From Varroa destructor (Eukaryota; Arthropoda; Arachnida; Mesostigmata; Varroidae): a stretch of 64,000 bases of DNA. Positions 27,960 through 40,000 of this stretch are shown piece by piece. Each line of letters opens with the position of its first letter. The first letter of the stretch is position 1. Both the position numbers and the translations under genes were made by a program. The stretch covers positions 35,210,096 through 35,274,095 of the forward strand of contig NW_019211458.1 in assembly GCF_002443255.2 (NCBI RefSeq), in the 5' to 3' direction. The notes under the pieces are model-generated. The model was not told where the DNA came from, did not search any database, and saw only the letters and a list, made by a program, of their open reading frames with translations.

Positions 27960-28420
27960 GAGCGTTTGACTGGAAAATTAAGATGACAAAACTATCTCGT
28001 TTCGCGGCTTCACGCTCATTCGTTGCTGCTGCTGCTGCTGCTGCTGCCTCTTGCGGTCACGTTTCACGCGACTGCGTCATGAACGACTGCTCCAACAACA
28101 CCTTCAAGTGTGAGTGTTTCCTGTCGCCGCAATAACAATAACAACAAAACAAACAGCCCCGAAAACCCCTACGGGAGCGGAGCAGCAACTGCGACAACAA
28201 ACTCAGTAGTAACCAGCGAAAGCGTGTCGAGGCGCCAACACGAAACGCAACCTTGGTATAGACACGTAACCTTACCGCTCAAGTCCTCCCGTGTGAGTTG
28301 TCCTGGCAAGCAGGCTTACCCTATGCAGGTTGCTAGCGTAGCTGCCGCTGCACTCCAGGGAAGCCCTCCCATTGTACCACCTTCTTCTATATGTTCTGAA
28401 AACATCGCCTTTGAATAAGA
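27960..28420 (+). other. GC-richer island with an unspliced coding-like open frame
   Basis: After (GCT)7, a plus-strand frame is open from 28083 to the TAA at 28416-28418 (111 codons). It is Asn/Thr/Ser/Pro-rich (R-R-N-N-N-N-N-K-T-N-S-P-E-N), like a disordered region of a regulatory protein. A perfect donor GTGAGT (28110) follows the overlapping frame ending N-N-T-F-K, so it could instead be a short first exon. No ATG starts the long frame, and no homologue is recognised. Confidence 0.2.
28025..28045. repeat. (GCT)7 trinucleotide repeat
   Basis: Seven GCT units plus GCC, in the GC-richer island at 28 kb. Confidence 0.93.
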
Positions 28421-29545
28421 AGCTTTCCTATGTTTAATTCTATGTAACACTTTTTCTATGGCCGGTAGAACTTGTGGTGTTTGCTTTTACAGCGACGTAG
28501 TAAATGCAGCTGCCTGTCATATTGAACCTCGTTACTAGGTGCTCATTAGGCCAATACCTTTTTGGAAAGTAAGCATTATGGAATCGGCATGTTATCGACA
28601 ATTTACATGAAGCTTGAGTGCACTGTCAACGAATCCTAGGACGTGCGATTGCTTGCGAGAAACGCACCATATGACTTTCTGAAATCATTATATTGTACGC
28701 GAAAGTGCTCAGCTGATATTTTCAGACCTTTTTTGCTCCTGTCTTCCAGGCATGTGTAGTATGCCAACGAAATGAAACGACCGCATAACAGAGAACCTAA
28801 ATACAATGTTCCTGTGACGGAGCAACTAAGGTGTAGGAATAGGCAAATCTCTTTCATTTTCGATACAAGTCTTCTACTCTTTTGCGTCTGCCACTTTTAT
28901 GCGTCCGAATGAGAAGAAAGCAATGCTTTTCGCCTGGTCTATATAGTCCGCTTGTGTCCCGAAACTCCTGTGAGCCTCTGAAGATATTTGAAAAATACGA
29001 GAACGAAGATAAAATAGAGAAAAACACATTTTTTTTTTTTGTTCTTTGGTAAATTTAACGAGAGTCTGCGGTAACTCGACTTGCGTTTCAGGTATGTAAC
29101 TCTGCTATGATTGATTTCGTGCAATTATGCAAGTCGTCGTGTAAGCGCGATAAGTACAAATCACCATTTTATTCCTAGATAGTATCGTTCCGCATCCGCA
29201 AGGAGCATTCAAACAGGTACAGGACTAACTCCGAAATGCCTCGACTAACTAGGGTGTCCCGCATGTTCGATTATGGGTGAGGGAAATTTTGCAAATAACA
29301 ACTATTAAAGTTTAAATAGCGATATTCCGTATCAATTAACGACGATTCGCTTCACAGTACTTGCCAAATTTGGTCAGCAGACGATTTTCCGCTCAAAGTT
29401 TTCTTGCCATGTGTTCTTGCGTAATCAAGATCCATAATAAATCAGTTGATTTTGGTGGAATCTGTCAAAGTTTACTGATACGTTTAACTGACGTTCGATT
29501 GACCCGCTAGGGGGGACATCTATACATTTTTAGAAACTGGAAAAA

Positions 29546-29606
29546 GTAGAATTGTAGCTCAGCGGTCTAAGGACATGCGCGATCTGGATAGAGTACGAAA
29601 AGTCAA
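29546..29606 (+). mobile_element. Weak tRNA-like remnant
   Basis: TGTAGCTCAGCGGTCTAAGG at 29554-29573 is a good A-box/D-arm match. About 40 nt later GAGTACGAAAAGTC is only a degenerate B box. It may be an old tRNA-derived fragment. Confidence 0.22.
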
Positions 29607-30680
29607 ATATGGACGTAGTGAGGATCGCCGCTTGTCGTAGGCGTTGTCTTAGCTGGCATCGTTTCAGCCAGCTAGCTCCCTTCATTACGAGACGAAGCAA
29701 TGACAAGGGGTCGCTGTCATCAAGTAACTGGCTGTATCAGACTGGTAACTTACTGATTCTATGTATTTTTTCGGCGTTGTGTGGCCGGAACAAAACAGTA
29801 ACGCTATATGCCCTTGAACCATTCAAAGCTATTGACCATCCAGGTGGTAATGGGAATTCCGATGTCTAACTAGTTTAAAGAACTTTGCCAGCCTTTCGAT
29901 GATGTCGCTTTATGTAGAAAGAATAGAATCATTTGCAATTACGAAGGACGGCTATGATGAAAATCGGTACATTTATTAGCCAAATCGAATGAGGCCTTCT
30001 GCCGAACCGTCGACATTCAGGAATTTTCGATAGCTATCTTGATACTGCCGGTGGCACTGATTGAAGCTAAGGGACACAAAACGGCCTGTACAATACAACG
30101 GAAAGGAGCCGTATGCTTCCGTATCCCTGAAATGATCTCACGATGATGTCAAATGATCGTCACGAGACTCTGCCGTACATAATAGAGTTTACCAAACGCT
30201 GATCGCATCAAGGAAATAAGCAGATGTAGAGCTAGTAAGCGGAATACGCAGACACCAAATCGCTCGAAGACGGACTGAATGATACAATTTATATAACGTA
30301 GCGGCGTCAACAACTGCGCAGTTTTCAAAGAACTCGACGATTAGCAGACGTTAGAACTCTTTCCAAATGAGTTGTGGAAATTTTTTACGCGTTTCAGTAA
30401 TTGAATAAACCAGCGATTTTTGACATCCGACAAACCTCGCCAGAACCTAGCAACGATATTTTCGTTAATGGCAATGAACTAGTTGATACGAAGGCCGAAC
30501 AACAGTAGGCCGACTAAGGTCAAAAATCAGCTTTCGCGTCACGACGGCTATCCGATCAATAGGGTTCGTACTATATTAAAGCAATATGGCGCATGTAAGG
30601 AATCCCAGCGGTCATGCTTTGCTATCAATACCTGCGTCAGACCAGCCGACTTGGCCGCGAATCGCGCTTAACACCACTCT

Positions 30681-30923
30681 ATGCGGATAACCCATACTCC
30701 ATCTCCGAAAGCTTCTCAAGCACCACTGCCGCTACTTGTCCCGTTCCAGCCCCATTACCCCAGTAGACAGCGTTGCTTTCGTAATGATGCCGTACCTTCA
30801 AAAGCCAAACTCAGCATCTTTGCCGAGATTGATTCCTCTTATTTGCTGATGTATTTGGCATTAGCCGCTGTTGCATGTACAATCATCTCTATCGCTAATA
30901 TAATAATTCATAAACAAACCTAA
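30681..30923 (+). CDS. Hypothetical 80-residue ORF with a C-terminal membrane-like segment
   Basis: ATG to TAA with an in-frame stop just upstream. The last 30 residues include a hydrophobic run (Y-L-L-M-Y-L-A-L-A-A-V-A) then I-I-S-I-A-N-I-I-I before H-K-Q-T, as in a tail anchor. No splice, promoter or homology support; it may be chance. Confidence 0.13.
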   Translation: MRITHTPSPKASQAPLPLLVPFQPHYPSRQRCFRNDAVPSKAKLSIFAEIDSSYLLMYLALAAVACTIISIANIIIHKQT

Positions 30924-33900
30924 ATGTTGGCCTACCAGGTCGGATCTTCTTCTCGAAGGGGGACAGATAAAGTAGATGCGTATTTATTTGCATATTCGAA
31001 CAAGTGATGCATAATTCATTTAACGTTTCTGCCATTACCATGTTTTTGAAAAGAAAAAGCCGAAACTAGAAGCAACGTCAGTTCCAGCAGTTAACTTCCA
31101 ACTTGTATCGCATTCTGTCGAACAAGACATGCCAATGAGATTGAAAAGTTCCGGGAGCCGCATCGACTCATTGCGGTTCAGTGATCTTCTCCCGTATCTG
31201 CAGCGAGCGACTAGCGTGAGCTTTCTTCGTTTTCAACGTTTTATGGATATTTTAGCGTACTACCTTCTCTATCTCACGTAAGGTAAAATCCTCGTTAGTA
31301 CTTTGTCGTATTCTAGCATCTGGTTCTTTTTAAGTTACGATATCCTTAGTTCTTCTTAAATCGGATCGAACATCAACGGGCAATATCTTGTGTCCATTGT
31401 AGTGAACTGGCCTGTTATGTTCTCTGCGTGCCAGTGTAGACTTTTCCTCTTAAGGAAATAGAGAGATGATGTCCAGCGAACGCCACGTACGATGTGAAGT
31501 AGTTAAAACTGGAGCACTCTAAAGTTAGCAATGAATAAGGAACTTTTTCGTTTGGGAACTCGAGCGGTAGGATCGCCCAGTCAGTGCTGCTCACTCAGGG
31601 ATACTCTGTTCACTTTCGTGAGGTCTGAATGTCGCTATGCTATAGTCTAAATATTCCTGATCGTTCACTTCGCTGCGGACGTCTTGTATGTAAACGCGCA
31701 TACAAACACAGCCACTGTAGCAGCGTATGGCAGCGCTCTATCGGCGGTTTTATTGACATCCCAGGAATGCTAGTTCTTGCATGTGCCCGGTCATGTCGGC
31801 TTGCACTATCCCCTTCCGATGTATATACACCGACCGCGAAGTTATTCCTGCGACCCGATGAAGCAACACGTAAGTGCACCATTAAGCCTTGATAGAGTTC
31901 ATGGGTTGTTTCGTCGGAGTTCAAATTAGAGTTTCCGAGTACTTGGGCATGCAGAACGCGTGCCCATACACACACATGCGGCAATATGCAAACAGAAACA
32001 GACTTAGAGACACGCACGTCCACGCGAATTCTTCAACGGACGGTCAGATCGAATAGAGAAGTCAAATCACTTCGGTTGCATCATCCCGGATCGAGCCTCC
32101 TAGGCAGCGAAGGACAGAGTAGGATGAATGCGGAATTTGGTACGAGTTGGAGGTGACAGAGGCCAACTGAAGATTACATTAAAAAGCCGATATCTGACGA
32201 GATGGGAGGTGGGAGAGCTATGGGTCTCAAAATCAAGAGTATATATATGTACCGTACTATAGAGCCTAACATCATCAGTAAAGACAGTGGCTACAATTCA
32301 CGCTGCGGTTATGCGTGACCTATATGGGAGAGAGAAACGAGGGCACCTGTCAGTTCCAATCGGAAGTCTTCCGAGAATATAGGGTATTTATTCTTGACCA
32401 GGTGCCCATTATTAACGTCAGGACCCGCATAGAGGTCATTTATATCTGCGGTTCTTTAGCAAATGGATCTGCGCAGAACTTTCGAGTTGCTGCGTAGGCT
32501 AAGCTATGCATCGCATCACGCAGCTGATAGCGTGGTAAGTAACAGGTTGCGTTAGGAAGAAACGCTGCGGTTTTCATGGCGCTTCTATTGAGACGTAAGA
32601 TCCATTCGATAATCTGAAATGCACGCGTCGACCGCGAGAGGGCATGCCCGCCTACGTCGGAAGGCTGTCGCATTGTTCATCGCTATTTAAAATACTTTAG
32701 CTTTATTTACTTGTTGTACCAATTTCAGCAATAACGGATGATTCGAATTAAATTGACAACGCTGTAAAGTTGCGAATTCTACTAAGTCATTCTTAACCTA
32801 TCCGTATATTGGAAATACAAGCTATAACGACACCGGTTGTTGTTAATTTTCGATTATGTTTTAGTATGTATCGTATCGTTTGAGTTGCGACTATGCGAGA
32901 CAGAGATAGCGGCCTTGAGAGGAAGAGGCCTGCAGAAATTCCCGCCAAAATTTAGGCCATTGACAGTTTGATTGCTATGAATAACTATGTAATCTTTCTC
33001 GTTAGTGTTAGCTAAGTGTTTTAGGGCAGTCCTATCACGAAGAATAGGCTCGGGCTGTCAAGTGGTATCAAACGCAGAAAAGAATGAAAGCGACGATAGT
33101 TCAGGTTTACGAGATGAATTCTGTTTACGATGGAGAGGTCAACATTGGTCACGACGCCAATAACAAATGGCATGAGTGATACTTGCTAAGGAAACAAAAT
33201 ACTGTTATCGTTAACGTTCAGGAGAGCGTTCTCCAATCTTACACACGATAGACACACTTGAGAAGCGCCAGTTGATAAACGTTTCAAACTCCAGATTTGT
33301 CGTAAGTGCGCTGGACAAGTGAAGAAAGTCAAATGCAAAACAGGGCTACGTAGTTGTCGTAGTAAGTAGCAGCAGCCGAATGTAACGTCGTCAACCATGA
33401 TAAAGACCGTATTACGACACCACGTACTCTCAATGAATAGTCAGACAGGGCACAGGCAGTAGGAAAGGCCACCGGAAATCGCACGGTTTCACTGAGAAAG
33501 CGCCTCGAGTGGAAACTGATGCTAGTCGTGGATGCTGATGTTGATCATGACGATGATGATGATGATTATTGTGGCGACGAGGATATTCTTGATGCGATGG
33601 TACCGTTTCGAAACACGAACCGCGCCACACTTGTCGAAACTCACGGGCCAATAGGTGTCCCATAAGTACGGCAGTCCCTGTCTGAACGGCCATTAACGCT
33701 AGTCACCTATCTATGAATGGAACTTCCCGTGAGCCCATTCAAATACTCATTTTCGCCCAAAGTCAAGTACGGCTTCCGTAGTAGCGGTGCAGATTCGAAG
33801 GCGGTAGGTAATATCGGCGCCGCTATACGCCAATAGACCAGCAGCCTAAAAGTGAAGCAACTCAGACAGCAATAAAAACCGTCATAGCAGTGGATCTATT

Positions 33901-34226
33901 TGGCCAACCCGTGCCTTGGTCGAGCCGCCGATTCTTTTGACCCAACCACCAGCGGACAAACCTAAGAATGAACGAAGGACAGAGAAAGAGGGGGGCCGCT
34001 TGAGTGTTTCCTTTAGGTGGCCCCCGAGAATGCGGAAGTATGGGCTGTGGCCGACTTTTGGGCCAGCGAGGTCACAAGGAACCGCTCGAGAACTACTGGC
34101 GTGATCGCAGTCGTGAACGAACGAGCTGAAAAAGCAATCAAAAATATCGAGAAAACGAAAATGAGGAGCGAGGCTATCTACGTTAACAATTCGGAATGTT
34201 TTTAGCGGTAGCTACCACACATTTCT

Positions 34227-34250
34227 ATAATATATATGTATATATATATA
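34227..34250. repeat. Imperfect (TA)n
   Basis: A TA tract interrupted by a single G. Confidence 0.9.
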
Positions 34251-34290
34251 CGTATTAACACTAACGGTGCAGGCTAAAACCTAGTTCCAG

Positions 34291-34319
34291 CAGACAGGCA
34301 GGCAGGCAGACAGACAGAC
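34291..34319. repeat. (GGCA/GACA)n tetranucleotide repeat
   Basis: Tandem CAGG units passing into CAGA units. The same unit is found at 49233-49254. Confidence 0.9.
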
Positions 34320-35499
34320 GCGTGCTACGATACAGTTCTATAATAAGCAGAAACGTTTTGAGGAAACTTTAGAAACGGGATGTTTAAATGCTTGGCTACA
34401 ATGTACCAGCTTTGAAAACTGTTCGGCCGTATTCAGATCTACCGAATACTATGCTTCGGTGGAGGATTCGAAAACGAAGCTTGACCGTGGATGTGAAGGT
34501 CTTGGCGTGTCGAGTCGACCATTAGAATATCATGATGAGCTCTTTGTCATGGGATAGTCTATAAAACTTCTGAAAATTAACTACGATGACACTCGCTTAT
34601 ACCGTAGATGCGGACTAACAATAGTTATAAGTTCTATTGGCACTATTTGTGCATATAATAAATTCAAGAAAAACCGTACATGGCAACCAGGGCATGGCTT
34701 AACCTCAAAAATATAAAAATACACCCAAATAGCGGCGAGGCAAACTTGGAAACTTTTAATATATTTAAGAACCGACGAAATTGGGTAGCTACAAAAACGG
34801 ATTCCATTCTAACGGGTATTAGTTAAATCTCAGTCTATGGTCGATTTATTCTTAATTATTCGCTATACTTAAGAAAGGACAAATTGCTAGGCCATAGCAT
34901 ATAAGCAAAACTTACCAATGTCTAAAAAAAGATGATGTTTCCAATTGAATAATGGCGAAGGTGCGGCATAGAATGCGTTTTTCCCTTGCAGAATATATAT
35001 TTTAACACTTAAATTCGCGCCTCGACCATTGTCATCAGTATGAGAACTGGCCGAAACCGTCCTATATAAATAAAAGTAATTTTCGTAGTTTTTTTTGTTT
35101 ATCAATCAATGTTATTGTGAGAATGAATGTTTACCAGTGCCGCCACGAGCTTATACATGTAAAATTGATATCAGCCGCTTCTGTTGTCGCAGCATCTCAA
35201 AGAAAACTCTATAGAAACACAGTATAAACCGCGCCTAGTGAGCGTTCCAAAAATTTTAGAATCGACCCCAGCAGTTCGATTATCATTATCATCAGCGCGA
35301 TAACAACCGCAATCATCAGCGTTGACCTCGACAAAAAAGAAGTACATCATCTCAGTTAGGAGAAGCTTAATGAAGTACTACGTGACCAACGTCAGGCAGG
35401 CGCAAAATGATACATTATCTAGCACTCTCACAGGCCTACTACCCAAATATTGCCCGCAGAATTGATAAACAAAGCGTCCTACAGCGACAAATAATTAAA

Positions 35500-36335
35500 T
35501 GGGCTGGAAGAGGGGTTAGTTAGTAGGTTATGACCGCTGAGGCCGGCCGCAACAGAAGACAGGTAAAGACGAGCTGCTATGCTAAACATACAGCGACCAT
35601 CACTGCGAGGACAAGTTCAGCTGTTTCAGAGAAGCAGAAAGAAAATGAACGGGACTACTCATTACAATATATATCTTCTATATATGCGGTATTTCTGTCT
35701 TCTGAAATACTGCAGTCACGGACACAGCCGCCAAATATGGTTCGTGGCCTATATTCTGTGTTGCGTCGTAAATCGAATGATGAATTATCATTGTTACTAG
35801 TTGTCGTAATGGCCCCGACGACTCGTGCCGATTGCTGATGACGCCTCGCCTATCGCGGCATTAGCAACGGCCGTAGCAGCAACAGCGAGATTCGTAAGAG
35901 CAACTTAACGGCAGCGGCTGCAAACGACGTCCTATCCTCCGGGGTCAGGAGATGGTGGCGATGCAAACGCCGCCGTACGAACGCCTGTAATGCCGTTGCT
36001 GAGTGATAATCGTAGTCACAGGAGGATGGTGACGCAGGATGTGATGTCGGAGGGGCATCCCTGCCCATCGTCGTCGCCGCGCTGGCTGGCCAGTGCCGCT
36101 AAACGCTACTTAGATGAATCATCCTTAGCTTCTCTGTGACTGATGCAGCAGCAGCAGCAGCAGCAGCAATGACGCGACGCCATTTGCAAATCGCTGCCGT
36201 CAACGAGACGCAACAGCGGCTAAAGAAAGAGAAGGACCGTGTGGCAATGAACAAACAGGAATTACCAAAACAAACCAGAAAAGGGAAAAATGAATACAAC
36301 AACTCGTTGTCGTTTGGTAAGGACGATTCATAGGT
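35500..36335. promoter_or_regulatory. GC-richer island with (GCA)8 and an octamer-like palindrome
   Basis: A run of mixed GCN/CNG-rich sequence with open frames on both strands and no recognisable protein. ATTTGCAAAT at 36181-36190 is a palindromic POU/octamer-type motif. This is possible regulatory DNA, on composition and motif alone. Confidence 0.22.
36145..36168. repeat. (GCA)8 trinucleotide repeat
   Basis: Eight GCA units, followed 13 nt later by the palindrome ATTTGCAAAT. Confidence 0.93.
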
Positions 36336-37018
36336 TCCGTCAGTTTGCTCTGTATGCTCATTTCTATTTATTATTTACTTCCATGATTGGTAATGTCATT
36401 GTTAGTTATCCATGTATCCAAGATCATGAGCAGGACCGCGAGAAATAACCTCAGACACGGAGCACATAGCAAGGATCAACAAATGAGGTGCAAGCTACTA
36501 TAAAAATTACCTAGAAAACCTACAGAAAATCATTATTAGGGATTAAGGATAGAGATAGGTTATTTTGCGAAGTATCTAACTAGTTGAAGCTTGGCAATTA
36601 TCAGGCGATAAGGCAAACTTCTTTCATCGCAGACTCTAGAATGTGTACGTAAGTTAAATATCGACTAAACAATTTCTCAGGCAATAGAATTGGTCAGGAT
36701 TTTTTCGTCGTCTCGTCACGATGGAAAAATATCGCTTACGCGTATATAAATTAAATGAGCGCTAGAGGTGTGTCAAAAGGCGAAACATACCGTCAGATAT
36801 TCCACAAGACGTTATTTGAAGTAGTTAGTGGAATAAGACTTGTAAAATTTTACTGATGTTACACTATGCCATTGAATATCAATATAAGTTTAAATAGGAA
36901 CACTCACGAAAGTCGTACGGCTTCAATACAGGCAAACAATGGCCATAATGTAGCTGCTAACGCCTGGATTTTCAAGCAACTGATATCTAAGAAGCGGAAT
37001 ACCACAAATAATTATAGT

Positions 37019-37034
37019 AAAAAAAAAAAAAAAA
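37019..37034. repeat. Poly(A) run of 16
   Basis: Sixteen consecutive A with no recognisable element body upstream. Confidence 0.92.
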
Positions 37035-40000
37035 GGAACACTTAATGCGCTGAGCCATATATTGGACTATTTGTGGAATGATCATCGACTAGCAAACGCT
37101 CAGACAATTGAATTGCCGATCTTTCCATTACTATAGCTTTGGGTTAGGTTCAGAGCGTCTCCTCATAGTTCAATTAAATCAAAAACTACACAATAAGTAA
37201 ATTTGCGATCGAAAAAGCCTGTCTGAAGAGCTTGTCTTCGCGCATTGCTCCGGCTTGGAAGACATCATTGGAATCGTAGTTATCTTTCAAACCTAATACT
37301 AATCCTCATCAGAAAAGACGACTATCTGAAAACGAAAATACATACACGAATCCATGAAGCTTTCTCAGAAATACTCTCAACCGGGCAACATGAAGAAAAA
37401 AACATGTCAATAGATTGGATTAGCTTGAAAACGTATGCGACGATATCTTCTCGATAGAGTATATACGGACCCTCTGAATGAAGGACAACAAATATAAACG
37501 ATGCGTTGACATGAAAAATAAATGAAAATTGCACTTTGTAGGCCAACTTCCTGTGTCACACAACTAACCAAGCTACATACATTTCCCAGAATACCTAACA
37601 AAGCTGAGGTACAATCAATAACTGCCTTTTCTTTCCGTCCCCTGTAGATTTACCCCGAATCAGTCATCAAATTAATTTGAGGTAATTTTTAGTTTAGCAG
37701 TTGCGGGGACGTGCCCCTACCCCTGTCCTCTTCTCCAATCCCCTCCTCCCTAAACGGAGGGCCGTTCGCGCATTCGGGGAAAAGCGCATGTAACCGCTGA
37801 CCGGTGAGTGCCGATCCCGACCTACCCACACTTTGTTGTCAACTAGATCGATACTTAATTTCTTGCCGACGGTTGCCAGCAGAGCGCCTGAGACAGTGGC
37901 AGAAAGGAGCCGCTTTAAGCGTGCGTAAACCGCATTCATCAACAACCGCGCTCCGAGGAAATACACAAACGGGGAGATAGTCCCAATAACTAGAAGCCGA
38001 CATGAACGTATCTACCGAGACTCTATAGGCATACGCACACACATGCACAAAGGCCAACGACATGGATGACTATTATTTTGCTTGCAGCTGTGCTTCCTGA
38101 TAACAGTGAAAGGAAACCTTTCCTACTCTGTCAGCAGTAGGTTTGTTATCAGAATCGCTATTAGAAACTATGCTGCTCATGTTCTCTCTGATACTGTAGT
38201 TTTCTGTTTTCTATAGAAGCAGAAAGACGCTGACACTTTCAATATATCGGGAACTATCTCAATGAGTAGGGAAATGACTACACGTAGGTGAAAGATGACG
38301 AGGTAAACGATAAGGAAAATCATTGCTCGTCAATTATGAGTGTGACGATGATGATGGGTATTATTGGCAGTATTAGGAGGGCGTATGGAAAGATCTCGAG
38401 ATAAAGTTGAAGCATTAATGAGAGAATCTGAACGGGCTGATGCACTCATCATGTGCTAAAGCAGCCGAACATGATACAATTTTTCGAGGCACTGCATTAC
38501 CCATCTGGTTGGGAACAGCTTTAAACTAACACGAACAAAAAAAAAACATATCTTCATAAGTCTGATTTAATAACAAATACTGTACATTTGTATAGACATC
38601 GATAAAGGAGGGCTGCTTGGTTTTCTTGAGGTCTATTCAGTTGTGGGGCGCTCATTCGCATACATGTCGACGTATCTCTGGAATAGCGGCACGAATGTTT
38701 TGTCAAGTCTGTGCATTGCCAGGAGATTGTCGCACACGTTTTACTTTCTAAATAGCCCCATGGAGCGAAGCTGAGGGGCCGTTGGACGTAGTCCCACCTG
38801 AAATCAGCCGCTCATCAAGGTGATCCTTCATTAACTATATGGTGAAACAAACCACGTTGCTGAAATCACATGTTTCGCAAACCTGTTCCAACAATTCGGG
38901 GAGCACAACCTAAAGTTGTGTCCCGGTAGTAAAAAAGTTCGAAAAAAATGTCTACTACAACAATTCACGGACGGTGGATGAATTTTACGAAAATATCAAT
39001 GCTTCCATTAGAACCAGATGTGTATTAAACGTGGTCAAAAGTCGGATTAAATAAATAACTGCCATGGAAAAGTTTTTATTGATGTTGTATTCAAATAGAA
39101 TTTTAGATGTATATAGATTCCAAATAAAATGAGATTTGTGTACATACACTCGGTTGTTCTCTATTGGCGTCATTTTGAAGTTGTTCCTAACCGTGCGTCC
39201 CTGCACCGACCTACTATCGTAAACCTGATCATGAATTCTAAATGGAGCGCGAAAACTATCACCTGAAACGTCAGACAGCGTTCACTTGCCAATAACTTAA
39301 TTCTATCCTGACAGAAAGTCCTCGAACTTGAGAGTGTGCCTTATTGCACCCCGCTAAGTTACAATATTACGCCAATTTAGTGATTATTTCTAAATGTGGC
39401 ATATTTTTCTTTACTGAACTAAAAGTAATTCTTGTATAAACCGAATTTCAAGCTGATTGGAAGTGACGTGTGCAGGAGAACTTTTCAACCTGGGTTAGGA
39501 ACGGTTTTTATCGGCTTCAATGCCGCTGTCAGAATTCGACTGTGAAACCAAATATTCACAAGAATAGCTTTTGCCTTAAAACAGTGGTTATTAGCCGCAC
39601 GTTTTCACGTTTCTTACTGTGCTCTATGTGCGATGATACAACTGGGGTTCAACCGATATAAGTATCCAATAGCAAGCCTATTCTTCCGTGAAGATTTTTG
39701 CATCTTATAAAGACAGTACGGTGGGCAGACAACGATCAGACGACCTTGCGAATGATTATGCTGACAAATAACAATAAACGTCCACCTTTTCGAAGCTATA
39801 TCAGCGTTAAAACGTACGATACGAGCCCTATCACAGGATGATGCGCATGAAAGCGAAACTACGCTTGGCCGCTTCGAGTAGGGCTCTGTCGTTTGGCGGC
39901 GGGTCTTGACTTGCCCTGTCCTACTGCAAACGAGATGAGAAAGGCGCAGGAAAAGCGGCGCGTGCAGTCTGGCGGGTAGGTCATTGGGTGCATCAGCTGG

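Larger units (their letters stand above)
28421..35499. other. AT-rich non-coding stretch
   Basis: Contains the tRNA-like remnant at 29.55 kb, the small membrane-like ORF at 30.68 kb, a GAT-repeat patch near 33.55 kb, and the TA and GGCA repeats at 34.2-34.3 kb. No gene is supported. Confidence 0.45.
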
